Shown here piece by piece: positions 20,920 through 33,326 of a stretch of DNA of 64,000 nucleotides. Position 1 is the stretch's first letter. Every line of letters starts with the position of its first letter. Source of the stretch: Papilionanthe hookeriana x Papilionanthe teres (lineage: Eukaryota > Streptophyta > Magnoliopsida > Asparagales > Orchidaceae); NCBI GenBank assembly GCA_022702705.1, contig CM040422.1, forward strand, positions 36,045,270-36,109,269. Direction: 5' to 3'. The notes beneath the pieces were generated by a model, which was not told the origin of the DNA, made no database searches, and was given only the letters and a program-made list of their open reading frames with translations. Made by a program: the position numbers and the translations under genes.

Positions 20920-21337
20920 TCTTGTTCATGTATTTATAAGAAGGAGTTATTTGTTAAAAGAGTTATTCATTAAAAGGGTTTGTTTATTTAGAACGGAATG
21001 TTCAAAGGTGTAGAGAAGGTAAGGAATCCAATTCGGAGTTGGAAAGGAAAAGAAGGTCTTATGCAAGACTTTTCGTCTCGAAGGATCACTCCTAAACTAA
21101 CACCTATTGGGGGTCCACCCCACCTCGAAATGAGGTAAAAGGATCTTGGAACCTCTCTGTTTATGGGTGTCTAAACGAGTGGCTCCTAAATCCGAGAGAA
21201 TGTTGGCTATACTTGTTCACGGTAGAAATGAACATAGTATTCCAACGGAAAGAAGGGTAGTTTGATCCATTAAGGGCATGGATGCACTACCGATTTCTGA
21301 AAGCAGAATTATCTGATTATAATGGAGAGAGGAATTG
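20920..21337 (-). other. 5' leader between PBS and ORF1
   Basis: About 420 bases of untranslated leader. It contains an ACCTC...GAGGT mini-hairpin (21122-21136) next to the 17-nt segment at 21100-21116 that is complementary to the 3' terminus. The leader of the old element (38760-39248) keeps the core of both. Confidence 0.6.
21100..21116 (-). promoter_or_regulatory. 5' leader segment complementary to the 3' polypurine region
   Basis: The exact reverse complement of 8807-8823 over 17 nt. The 13-base core GACCCCCAATAGG (element sense) is kept in the old element's leader at 39009-39021. It resembles the 5'-3' cyclisation sequences described for yeast Ty1 RNA; role here is inference. Confidence 0.6.
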
Positions 21338-21355
21338 TCCCCAGCGGAGTCGCCA
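21338..21355 (-). promoter_or_regulatory. tRNA primer binding site
   Basis: In element sense TGGCGACTCCGCTGGGGA, five bases after the 5' LTR end. This is the PBS type found in Tat/Ogre elements, reported as tRNA-Arg primed. The old element has one base different (39249-39266). Confidence 0.85.
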
Positions 21356-23509
21356 GAAGTTGTCGGCACATTTTTAGGTTGTGTGTTTTATTTTGAAAAG
21401 GGTGTCGCCTAACAGAAGTTGTCGGCGAACTTTTAATTTAGTTTAAATAAATAATTTGAAAAGTAGTATTTGATTTTGAAAATAATTTTAAATTTGAAGG
21501 TTTTAAGATATGAGATTAAACCGATCTCACATCCCAAATAGTTTACATAAACGAGCACCGCACCACAAACCGTGTATCTATCCACTAAGGATAGACACAC
21601 CGCTTGACGGTGGGGCTCGATTAAACAAACTAAAAGATTTGTGACATCCGTTTGGTCCGCGAACCAATTTTATAAGCCAGACAAATTCCCCGCTTAATAT
21701 GAAAGCATTAAACGGGGTTTATATTACACAGGTTTTTTAAAATTCCCGTAAGGGCAAGCCCCTATAGTTAATTACATCTTAGGTGACGGGAATCACTTAA
21801 GAAAACTCTCGATAATAATCAATAATTCCGCTCTCAAGCGTTTCAAAGTTTAAGTTCTCGAAAGGATTGAATTTTGGAATTTCAACGAGGGAATGGATCA
21901 AGTTTGAAATATTTTGTTTTGGGAATTCAAAGGAAGAAAGGTAGGAGAAATTATGGATTCGAAGTGAACTTCGGTAATTTCCCGACTATCCTATTGTTTG
22001 GCTTGGATTTAGGAAAGTCCTAATGTTTATTTAGTATTTCAATCTTGCCAATTTTAATTAAATAGGGCTTATATTTATATGACAGAATCATACAAATAGC
22101 CTCGAAGATATGAGGGTTTATGTCGTATAAGACGACTACCTCGGAATCCTAAGACCGGTTAGGGCTTAATTTACAAGGAAAATGCCTAACGAAGAGTTGA
22201 GGATTTATGTTGCACTAGGCAAACTACCTCTAAGTCCTATGGCTTTGTTATTTAATTCTAGGAAAGTTTTGCCGAAGTAGACTCAGGTTTTGCTGATGAC
22301 GATGGCCGTGCTGCCCACCATGCTCCGAGCTCCTTGTTGTTGCAGAGTTTTAATTTTAGAATTCATAAATCAGAGGATGAGAAAAGTGTTTTGGTTTAGA
22401 GAAAATCTTAATTTCCAAGTGTTTTTTTTATGTTTTAAATAAAACAAATCTTAAAGTTGATTATAACGACACCGGTTAAGATCCCACGGTTCCATCCTTC
22501 CGGCATCATTATTTTTATCGGATTCACTTAGTCCAGATGAATTTGCTAAACTCAACTGAATGAGTTCCACACTTTCATTTAGACCGTGGGAAATCCCGTT
22601 AGCAACACGTAGGTTACATCATCCGAGGTATTCCCGATCATCCGAGGTATTCCCGATCATCCAACAGGACGTTTTAATTTAATTGTAATTGTAGTTTTGT
22701 TTTCTGTTTGTGATTAAATTTTGAGTTGTTTTATATTTTGCAATGTTGTGGTGGTGAATTTTATCTTGCAAAGGCTTTTAATTTAGTTTTGGTTTCAGTT
22801 TTAGGGACTATCCTAAAGGTGTGGGTTTTCATGCAACAATTGTTTATCATGCAAGAAAAGTAAGTGCAATGCGGTTAAATAAATTGCAATAATGTAAATT
22901 GCAAGAAAGTAAATTGCAATAAAATAAAAGCGTACCTGGAGGGTCTTCCCGTCATTCCAAGTCGCACTTAAAACACAATTAGAATATTTAAGCAAGTTCC
23001 TAGGTAAAGCTAAGGTAAGGGTTATGGTTTTCTACCAAGTTCCTAATCCTATAGCTAGTCATTTCCTATGACGTCTAGGTCTTTGTGTTTTGGTTTGAAG
23101 ACGATTTTCTTCATCAAAGAACAATTAAGTTCAATTGTTCTTATAAACATCCTATCATATTGAGAAAGTGTTTAAGAAGAATCTTAAACATCTTTTCAAT
23201 ATTACTAGAAGTGTTTTAAGTCCAAATGAATTCAATTACACAAATGAATTAATCGTCTGAGGTTTAGTTAAGTTTTGTTATTATCTTACTCAGTGAACTA
23301 GGATGTTTGAATGTCCTATAAGTGAAGTAACATTTTATTTAATATTCTGTTTAGGAGTTATGATAACTAAAGCTTTCGAGGGTAAATTGGTGTTCAAATG
23401 GTTTGTGATTTAGTTTAACTTCAATTAAAGGGTTTAAATTTGGAATAGTGTTCAAGTTATTTTTAGATTTATTTTGAATTCTATATGTCTTTGGTAATGT
23501 TATATTTAA

Positions 23510-24045
23510 TTCAACTTAATTTAATTTAATTTAATTTAATTGAGTTTTAATTTAATTTAATTCAATTTAATTCAATTTAGTTTGATTTGATGTTAAATTA
23601 AATTAATTTGATTTGATTTAATTTTAATTTAATTTGATTTAATTTAATTTAATTTAATTTAATTTAATTTAATTTAATTTAATTTTATTCATTTAATTTA
23701 ATCTTTAATTTAATTTAACTTAATTTAATTTGATTTTATTTATTTAATTTAATTTAATTTAATTTATTCAATTTAATTTAATCTTTAATTTAATTCAACT
23801 TTTAATTTGAATTTAATTTAATTTAATTTAATTTAATTTAATTTAATTTAATTTATTCATTTAATTTAATCTTTAATTTAATTTAACTTAATTTAATTTG
23901 ATTTAATTTATTTAAATTAATTTAATTTAATTTATTCAATTTAATTTAATCTTTAATTTAATTCAACTTTTAATTTTAATTTAATTTAATTTAATTTAAT
24001 TTAATTTAATTTAATTTAATTTTTAGTTTAATTTTATTTTTAATT
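23510..24045. repeat. (AATTT)n microsatellite in 5' LTR
   Basis: Counterpart of 3350-3895 with a different arrangement of pure and interrupted runs, showing slippage after insertion. Confidence 0.9.
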
Positions 24046-27000
24046 TTAATTGAAATTTTAAAAGAGTTTAATAAATTAATTTTAGTTTAATGATTAAGTC
24101 TTTTAATTTTTTAAATTTGAGTTATCATTTTAATTAAGAATTAAATATTAATGAGATGATTAATTTAGGGATTTTTAAATTAAAGAATAAATCTCTTCCT
24201 AATAATATCCCTATTTTAATAATTCCAATTTTATTATTCTTCCAAATTTAATCAATTATTTAATTAAGGTTTAATTATTTTAAATTGTTTAATGGGTTTC
24301 TACCCTTTAATTATTTAAATTTCAATCATCCAAATCAGATTAGGATCAAATATTTTACTTGTTAATTTTTATTAAACCTAAAGTTTTAATTAAGGGTTAA
24401 AATTTTAATTACCACTCTACCCTTTAAGCTTAATAATTTCATAACTCACTAAATTGAACTCAAATGAACTTGAAATTTTTATGTGACTTCACTCATATGT
24501 CAATAAAGACATGAGAGGAGAAAATGTGATTTTTTTGTATTTAATTTATTTATATAATTATTTTTGGTAGAAAATAGAGATTTCCAAGGAAAATTGAATA
24601 ACAAGACCATGGGAAAGTTTCTGTCCTTAAGAAAATTAGGGGACATTCCTAATGACCAGAGGACCACTTGGACCAATTTTAGTGATTTTGTGAATTATAT
24701 TATTTTTATTATAATTATTTTAAGTTTTGGAGGGTTAATTAATTTAAAAATAAAATAAATGTTGAAAAATGAATTTTATATTTTTCAAAAATCTCTCTGA
24801 TATCAAGGAAATTAGAGAATTAAATTTTGCAATTTTCTGATTTTTCTATGATATATTATAATTATTTTAGTGAAAATGCTAGAAAATACATTTTTTTTTA
24901 ATTTTAAAATTACCCTAGAGCTTTAAAATTTAATATCTCACTAAATAGACCTAAGAAAAATATGGGGTTTGTTCCTAAGTGATTAAAATTCAAAATGTGA
25001 CATTTTAGTGAATTTTATTATTTTTGTGATTTTTATTATTTTTTAATTATTGAAAATATTAAAATAATATTAAAAATCAACTTTTTTAGAAAATTGAAAT
25101 TTTAATTTTTTTTAAATTCCCCTAACATCAGAGAGGCTCCAAAACCAATTTGGTGAATTTTTGAAAGATATTTTGAAAGTTATGAATTTTTAAAGTTTAA
25201 AATGACTAAGTGGCTTAATCAACCCATTTAGTAGGGCTAACCAAGTCCAATTGACCTCAAATTTTTATGGTGGTTTCCTCTGATCCTAAAGGTCAGTGGA
25301 GAATTGATTTCAAGTCAATTTGATGTATGGTTAGCTCTAATTAATTAGAGATCCATTTTGGGTGTTTAAGCCAATTAGGGTTGTTTTAAATGAACTAACT
25401 AAAAACCTATTTTTCCTAGGGTCCTCTGGTCATAAGGAACATAACCAAATTTTCCTAGAATTTATTTCACAACATGCTATTTATTGGAATTAAAATACTC
25501 AAAACAGTAACATGAATTTGAAAAATCAATAACGTTTCATAGGGATGGCCTCTGACTTTGGAAAATTCGGGGAATGTTCCCAAATTCGAGGCTTCAAAAG
25601 CCCTATGGTCTCATGCCATGGTGAATTGTATACATGCATGGAGAATTAAAAATATGCGAGAGAGTAAATAAATTATTAAAAATAAAATACTTGATGAAAT
25701 TAAATAATTTCTTTTCCACATTATTCTCCTCTCGTTCGATGAGCAAGAGGGTATTATTATTTTATTTTTATGATTTTTCTACACAAAGTTATGAATTTTT
25801 GAAGTTTAGGGAATTAAATAAATAGAAAATACCCCTAATTTTCTATTTATCCACGCGGCGCCGCGTCATCCTCGGCATCTCCAAACGCACACGCGTCGCG
25901 CTCCCATTCGACGCCGCCGCTTGAGTCAGCAGCCCGGGCCCCGCTGTTCACGTACCGTCTCGTGGTCCGACGCCATCTGAGCCGTCCGTCCGCGTGTGTA
26001 TTGAATGGACGGCATCCGTTCATCGTCCCCGAGCGTCCTCACCCGAGAGCCGTCCACACTAAATCCCTAAGATCTCACTTGATACTCAATGGATTTTCAT
26101 GTTCTTATGCTCTATGGATTCGTCTTGAGAAGACGAACACATCCATACGGTTTATGTGAGATGAAATTTACACAATAGAAATGGAGAATGTTCAGAAGCT
26201 CGAGAAGAAGAGTGAGGCCATACCTTTGCTCAGAGAAGTGTGGCTTCGATCCGAGGGTTGTTGCACTTTCGATTGGATCCCAGCGAAGCTCCGGATGAAG
26301 TCTCCCGGTCCGGTGAATTGCCTAGGTAGGATTTCGACCACGACTCGATCACAAAGCTTGGAGGCCGGAGCAACCCGGGTGGCCTCGGAGATGGGGCTTT
26401 TGCTGGTGGACACCTTCCCTGGTCCGGTGAAGGTGTAGAACCAATCAATTTGGGGATTGGCTCACTGTGGAGAAGTGTCCTGGTTTCGGGCTTGGATTTC
26501 AACTCTGAAATTGAGCTCACAGAGAAGAAATGGCAGGGGAATTTCAGTGGGGATCAAGTGCTCTGTGTATGGGGAGTAGTCTGTAACAATTTTGGCAGAG
26601 TTTCCTTAAGGTTTTTTTTCAGCACCTCTCATGGCCGAGAGGGGTGATGTTTAAATAGGAGAGGGTGGAGGGCCTCCCAGGGAGAGTTAGGGCTTGGGAT
26701 CAGCTTGCTCTTGGCAAGAGAAGAACATGCTACAATGGCCATCTGGGGATGGAGCTACTCAACGAAGGGAGAATTCCAAAGTTGGCTCACATGTGAGCTC
26801 TCAGCCATGGTGTTTTCTGGCTTCCTGGTGGCCGGCCGGCCAGGCATGGGTCACCCTCAAGGTCAGGTGGGTCAGGGCTGGGACTTGGTGCAAGCAATTG
26901 GCAAATGCCATGTGTAAAGAGCTTGGATTGAAGTGGAATGGAGGGAAGACCATTTTGGGTTCAAATGAGTCAACCCATGGTTTTGGGCTAGGTTCACCAC

Positions 27001-28489
27001 CCAAGTCCTGGTCTTGGGCTGAAAAGGGTCACTTGGGTCAGCCAAGAGAGAATGGTGTGGTCTCCATCCATGATGAGGTGGCTAAGCATGGTTTAGTGTG
27101 TGAGATGCTTAAGGTATTAAAGGGTTTAAGAAGGATTAGGAAAGGGGCCCCTCCTTTTGCCATTAATGGCTTGATCACATGTCAAGCCTTCCATGGCTTC
27201 ATGCGGCTTGTCCATGGCTTCATTGGCTCACCTTTGGCTTGGGAAAAGTGGAGTCAATTTCATGGAAATAGATTTTAGGAATTTTTGGTAATTTGATGGA
27301 AATTTGTATGAAACTTGATTTGGAATGATTTGATGATGAATTTAGGACTTAGGGAATGGCTTTTATTAAGTGGATGGCAAGTTGAGATGTCATGTGGGCT
27401 TTAGGGTAGATTTTGGGCTTTTTGAAATGGTTTTAGATGGGCTTTTAAAATGGTTTAAGGAAAGTGGGCTTTTGAATTTTAAAATGGATTTTGGGATGAA
27501 ATTTTGGTAAAGGCTTGGGCCTAATAATTGTTAGGTTTAGCTCATGGATGTGTCATGAGTGACTTGAAGCAAATTGGGGGTGATTTGGGTTTGAATTGGG
27601 TTGAATTTGGGTTCTTTTGGTGAATGGGCCAATATAGGTCCAAGTGGGCCAAGTTGGGCCAATGTTGGGCTAGGGTTGAAATTGATGTAAAATTATTGTT
27701 GAGAAATGTTTATGGGAGTGTTTCAAAGAGGTTTTGACTTTGGTTGGGCTTTGATTTTGGGGTTTGGGCTCATTTTGGTTAGGTTTGGGTTTAGGTCAAA
27801 ATTGGGCCTTTTAGCTTTGGGTTGAATTTGAGTGGGGTTTGGGTCTAAATTTTGGGCAAATCATGTTAGTGTTTTGCTTTTGGGGATGCTAAGGAAGATT
27901 TAGAAAAGATTTGGGGTTAATTGGAGTTGAATTGGGTGAGTTTGGGTTAGGTTTGGGCCATGGGTCCAAATTGGACTTTAAGTCCAAAAGTGAAATTGGA
28001 TCCAAATGTCAATCAAATTGGACTTGGATTTGGTCTAGATTGGTGTTGGGAATGTTGAATTGAAGTTTATAATTGAATTGGACCAGAATTTGGGTCAATT
28101 GGATAGGTTTGGTTTGACATTGGGTTCACTTTGGGTTAAAATGGGTCAAATTGGGGGTTTTGATAAAATTGGGGTAAATTGACAAAATTGGCTCATGGTG
28201 TAGTTGAACAAAATAAAATTGGGAATATTTGGGATTTTCTGGAATTTTTTGGGAATTTTCTAAATTTCTGGATTTTTGGGTCAAGGGGGGGTATTTTGGG
28301 TATTTGGAGGGTATTGGGAGGTTTTCTTAGAATTTTTGATATTTTTGGGTATGGATGGTCAATTTGAGTGATGTGGAAATGTTTGGAATTGATTTTGGGG
28401 GATTTTGGGTGATTTGGAAATTTTGAAAAATTTGGGTAATTTCAAGGGCTTTGGGTAGGCTAGGCATAGGGTCCCGGGGGTCAAAAATT

Positions 28490-28555
28490 GAAAATTTGAA
28501 AAATTGAAAATTTGAAAAATTGAAAATTTGAAAAATTGAAAATTTGGAAAATTGA
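28490..28555. repeat. ~18 bp minisatellite expansion private to one LTR
   Basis: AAAATTTGAAAAATTG-like unit repeated four times. The other two LTR copies have a single unit at 8266-8290 and 32775-32800. Confidence 0.85.
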
Positions 28556-29068
28556 AGATTGGGTGAATATAAGTGAAATGAAATCATTTTGGTTGAACAA
28601 TGAAGCCATATCAAGCCCACATGAGCCATGAAGGGACTCATTTGAAGCATCCACCATGTTGTTCCTAACCCTCTTAGCCAAGGGCTGAGGGATTAAGGAC
28701 CATCCATGTGAATCACCTACATGAGTCAGGAGGTCAAGTTAGGTATAGGTGTGTGAAAGTGTAGTGTATAGGTGTAGTGTGTGTGTAAGTCGGCCCCTTC
28801 ACTGCACCAGGCCACCTGGGTAGTGCCTAGAGCCAAAGAGTCCTATAGGAACTCATCCTTTAAACTTCCACATTTGATTTCAACCCTCTAGGTGATTAGG
28901 GGTCTACGATCGAAGTTTGTGGAGTTTGCGAGGAGTTAAGAAGTGGTTTGAATTTCTAAAAGGTGGGTCCCAATTCTAGTCCTCTAAGATAGTCAAAGGA
29001 AAAGCCTAAGGCTAGAACCTAAGTACTAAAGAGAAGAAGAGAAGACCTCATCAAAAATGAGGTCAACA

Positions 29069-29074
29069 CATGCT
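29069..29074. repeat. Target-site duplication, right copy (CATGCT)
   Basis: Directly follows the LTR end TCAACA and matches 1238-1243. Confidence 0.85.
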
Positions 29075-29204
29075 AATTATTGGAATTAAAATACTCAAAA
29101 CAGTAACATGAACTTGAAAAATCAATAACTTTTCATAGGGATGGCCTCTGACTTTGGAAAATTCAGGGAATGTTCCCAAATTCAGAAGCTTCAAATGCCC
29201 TATG

Positions 29205-29212
29205 GTCTCATG
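29205..29212. repeat. hAT target-site duplication, left (GTCTCATG)
   Basis: An 8 bp copy identical to 29906-29913. The empty site is seen in the other LTR copies near 5400 and 25608. Confidence 0.92.
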
Positions 29213-29905
29213 TAGGGCTGTCAAAAAAGCTCGTTGTTTGCGAACAGTTCGTGTTCGGTTCGCCAAAAATTTTGTGTTCGATTCGTTCGATAAGCAAACG
29301 AGACGAACGCGAACAAATTTTTTCGTTCTATTTGTTAAACGAACCAAACACGAACAGTGATGTGTTCGTTCGTGTTCGGTTCATTATTGTTCGAAATATA
29401 AAATAATTTAAAATAATTATATATATATATAATTTATGATATTTTAAAAATAATTATATATTATAGAAATTTATCATATTTTAAATAATTAAACTTCTAT
29501 AAATTATAATATATGATAAATTATTAATAAGAATAAAAATATTATAGTAATAATTCTATTAATATAAATATTATAATATTATAATTGATATACTATACTA
29601 TATATTAAAATAAAATCCTAATCAAAACCCTAAACGCCTTATTCGGTTTGCTTCATTTTGAGGAAGTATGAGTTACCTGATGTGTATGGAATACCTGATC
29701 AATTTGCTTCATTTTGAGGAAGTATCCTATCAAAGCTAGGGCTCGTCGAAAAGCTCGTTGTTCGCGAACAGTTCGTGTTCGGTTTGCCAGGAAGTTCGTG
29801 TTCGTTCAATAAGCAAACGAACCAAACACGAACAGTAATGTGTTCGAACATTTCAAACATGAACTCTAGCTCTGTTCGTTCGTGTTCGGTTCGTTTACAC
29901 CCCTA
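29213..29905. mobile_element. hAT-type nonautonomous element (MITE), 693 bp
   Basis: Absent from the corresponding place of all other LTR copies and flanked by 8 bp GTCTCATG duplications. The ends TAGGGCTGTCAAA and TTTACACCCCTA are imperfect terminal inverted repeats of hAT type. Both subterminal zones are rich in GTTCGTG/CACGAAC direct and inverted repeats. The 5' subterminal block recurs internally near 29740, suggesting rearrangement or nesting of two copies. The AT-rich core has no transposase. A 22 bp direct repeat lies at 29648 and 29703. Confidence 0.9.
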
Positions 29906-29913
29906 GTCTCATG
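29906..29913. repeat. hAT target-site duplication, right (GTCTCATG)
   Basis: Matches 29205-29212. Confidence 0.92.
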
Positions 29914-32900
29914 CCATGGTGAATTGTATACATGCATAGAGAATTAAAAATATACAGAGAGTAAATAAATTATTAAAAATAAAATATTTGATGAAATTAA
30001 ATAATTTCTTTTCCACATTATTCTCCTCTGTTCACTGAGCAAGAGGGTATTTTTATTTTATTTTTATGATTTTTCTACACAAAGTTATGAATTTTCCAAG
30101 TTTAGGGAATTAAATAAATAGAAAATACCCCTAATTTTCTATTTATCCGAGTCGGCGCCGCGTCATCCTCGGCATCTCCGAACGCACACCCGTCGCGCTC
30201 CCATTCGACGCCGCCGCTTGAGTCAGCAGCCCGGGCCCCGCGGTTCACGTACCGTCTCCTGGTCCGACGCCATCTGAGCCGTCCGTCCGCGCGTGTATTG
30301 AATGGACGACATCCGTTCATCGTCCCCGAGCGTCCTCACCCGAGAGCCGTCCACACTAAATCCCTAAGATCTCACTCGATACTCAATGGATTTTCATGTT
30401 CTTATGCTCTATGGATTCGTCTTGAGAAGACGAACACATCCATACGGTTTATGTGGGATGAAATTTGCGCAACAAAAATGGAGAATGTTCAGAAGCTCGG
30501 GAAGAAGAGTGAGGCCATACCATTGCTCAGAGAAGTGTGGCTTCAATCTGAGGGTTGTTGCACCTTCGATTGGATCCTAGCAAGCTCCAGATGAAGTCTC
30601 CTGGTCTGGTGAATTGCCTAGGTGGGATTTCGACCACAGCCGATCACAAAGCTTGGAGGCTGGAGCAAGCTAGGTGGCCCTGGAGATGGGGCTTTTGCTG
30701 GTGGACACCTTCCCTCGGTACGAGTGAAGGTGTAGAACCAATAAATTTGGGGATTGGCTCACCGTGGAGGCCAGTGTCCTGGTTTTGGGCTTGGATTTCA
30801 ACTCTAAAATTGAGCTCGCGGAGAAGAAATGGCAGGGGGATTTCGGTGGGGATCAAGTGCTCGTGTATGGAGAGTAGTCCGGAACAATTTTGGCGAGTTT
30901 CCATAAGGTTTGTTTCAGCACCTCTAATGGCCGAGAGGGGTGGTGTTTAAATAGGAGAGGGTGGAGGGCCTCTCGGGGAGAGTTAGGGCTTGGGATCGGT
31001 CTGCTCTTGGCAAGAGAAGAACAGCTACAATGGCCACCGGGGATGGGGCGGCTCGACGAGGGAGAATTCCGAGGTTGGCTCACATGTGAGCTCTCGGCCA
31101 TGGTGTTTTCCGGCGGCTTGGTGGCCGGCCGGCCGAGCATGGGTCACCCTCAAGGTCAGGTGGGTCAGGGCTGGAACTTGGTGCAAGCAATTGGTAAATG
31201 CCTTGTGTAAAGAGCTTGGATTGAAATGGAATGAGGGGAAGACCATTTTGGGTTCAAATGAGTCAACCCATGGTTTTGGGCTAGGTTCACCACCCAAGGC
31301 CTGGTCTTGGGCTGAAAAGGATCACTTGGGTCAGCCAAGAGAGAATGGTGTGGTCTCCATCCATGATGAGGTGGCTAAGTATTGTTTAGTGTGTGACATG
31401 CTTAAGGTAAAAAAGGGTTTAAGAAGGATTAGGAAAGGGGGCCCTCCTTTTGCCATTAATGGCTTGATCACATGTCAAGCCTTCCATGGCTTCATGTGGC
31501 TTGTCCATGGCTTGCATGGCTCATCTTTGGCTTGGGAAAAGTGGAGTCAATTTCATGGAAATAGATTTTAGGAATTGTTGGTAATTTGATGGAAATTTGT
31601 ATGAAACTTGATTTGGAATTATTTGATGATGAATTTAGGACTTAGGGAATGGCTTTTATTAAGTGGATGGCAAGTGGAGATGTCATGTAGGCTTTAGGGT
31701 AGATTTTGGGCTTTTTGAAATGGTTTTAGATGGGCTTTTAAAATGGTTTAAGGAAAGTGGGCTTTTGAATTTTAAAATGGATTTTGGGATGAAATTTTGG
31801 TAAAGGCTTGGGCCAAATAATTGTTGGGTTTAGCTCATGGATGTGTCATGAGTGACTTGAAGCAAATTCGGGGTGATTTGGGTTTGAATTGGGTTGAATT
31901 TGGGTTCTTTTGGTGAATGGGCCAATATAGGTCCAAGTGGGCCAAGTTGGGCCAATGTTGGGCTAGGGTTGAAATTGATGAAAAATTAATGTTGAGGAAT
32001 GTTTATGGGAGTGTTTCAAAGAGGTTTTGACTTTGATTGGGCTTTGATTTTGGGGTTTGGGCTCATTTGGGTTAGGTTTGGGTTTAGGTCAAAATTGGGC
32101 CTTTTAGCTTTGGGTTGAATTTGAGTGGGGTTTGGGTCTAATTTTTGGGAAAATCATGTTAGTGTTTTGCTTGTGGGGATGCTAAGGAAGATTTAGAAAA
32201 GATTTGGGGTTAATTGGAGATGAATTGGGTGAGTTTGGGTTAGGTTTGGATCATGGGTCCAAATTGGGCTTTAAGGCCAAAAGTGAAATTGGATCCAAAT
32301 GTCAATCAAATTGGACTTGGATTTGGTCTAGATTGATGTTGGGAATGTTGAATTGAAGTTTAGAATTGAATTGGACCAGAATTTGGGTCAATTGGATAGG
32401 TTTGGTTTGACATTGGGTTCACTTTGGGTTAAAATGGGTCAAATTGGGGGTTTTGATAAAAGTGGAGTATATTGACAAAATTGGCCCATGGTGTAGTTGA
32501 ACAAAATAAAATTGGGAATATTTTGGATTTTTTGGAATTTTCTGGGAATTTTCTGAATTTCTGGATTTTTGGGTCAAGGGGGGTATTTTGGTTATTTGGA
32601 GGGTATTGGGAGGTTTTCTTGGAATTTTTGATATTTTTGGGTATGGATGGTCAATTTGAGTGATGTGGAAATGTTTGGAATTGATTTTGGGGGATTTTGG
32701 GTGATTTGGAAATTTTGAAAAATTTGGGTAATTTCAAGGGCTTCGGGTAGGCTAGGCATAGGGTCCCGGGGGTCAAAAATTGAAAATTTGGAAAATTGAA
32801 GATTGGGTGAATATAAGTGAAATGAAATCATTTTGGTTGAGCCATGAAGCCATATCAAGCCCACATGAGCCATGAAGGGACTCATTTGAAGCATCCACTA

Positions 32901-33326
32901 TGTTGTTCCTAACCCTCTTAGCCAAGGGCTTAGGGGTTAAGGACCATCCATGTGGGTCACTTTCATGAGTCAGGAGATCAAGTTAGGTATGGGTGTGGTT
33001 ATAGGAGGTGTATGAAAGTGTAGTGTATGAGTGTAGTGTGTGTGTAAGTCAGCCCCTTCACCAGACCAGGCCACCCAGGGCAGTCCTAAGGCCAAAGAGT
33101 CCTATAGGAACCCATCCTTTAAACTTCCACATTTGATTTCAACCCTCTAGGTGATTAGGGGTCTACAGTCAAGTTTGTGGAGTTTGCAGGGAGTTAAGAA
33201 GTGGTTTAATATTCTAGAAGGTGAGTCCCAATTCTAGTCCTCTAAGATAGTCAAAGGAAAAGCCTAAGGCTAGATCCTAAGTACTAAAGAGAAGAAGAGA
33301 AGACCTCATCAAAAATGAGGTCAACA

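Larger units (their letters stand above)
1244..29068 (-). mobile_element. Full-length 27.8 kb Tat/Ogre-like Ty3/Gypsy retrotransposon
   Basis: Two LTRs (1244-8803 and 21361-29068) flank a 12.6 kb internal region and are bounded by CATGCT duplications. On the minus strand the order is LTR, PBS (21338-21355), leader, ORF1, gag, aspartic protease, RT, RNase H, second RNase H, integrase, a 3' ORF with an AlkB-like domain, an 83 bp tandem array and 3' LTR. The dual RNase H, the lack of a chromodomain and the PBS type place it in the Tat lineage, where Ogre elements reach similar sizes. LTR-to-LTR differences are a few percent by eye. The open frames are broken by several indels and stops, so it is probably immobile alone but could be mobilised in trans. 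Confidence 0.93.
21361..29068 (-). repeat. 5' LTR (element sense), 7.71 kb
   Basis: Collinear with 1244-8803 and with the same termini. Private changes include a 19 bp tandem duplication at 22622-22660, a fourfold ~18 bp expansion at 28490-28555, and many CAG/CTG-linked differences. The segment 25636-25800 and frames at 26694-27278 are open on the plus strand but antisense to the element, and no gene is called. Confidence 0.92.
29069..33326 (-). mobile_element. Right piece of the host Tat LTR
   Basis: Continues the LTR interrupted at 1243 and ends GAGGTCAACA at 33326. It is far more similar to the inserted element's LTRs than to the LTR at 39272-46178. It therefore belongs to a younger element or solo LTR that itself landed inside the old element's RT gene at 33327. 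Plus-strand open frames (for example 30990-31571) are antisense to the element. Confidence 0.8.

Noticed and set aside
29401..29640. A transposase or gene in the AT-rich MITE core
   Set aside because: Only short frames with no motif; the sequence is nearly pure A/T.
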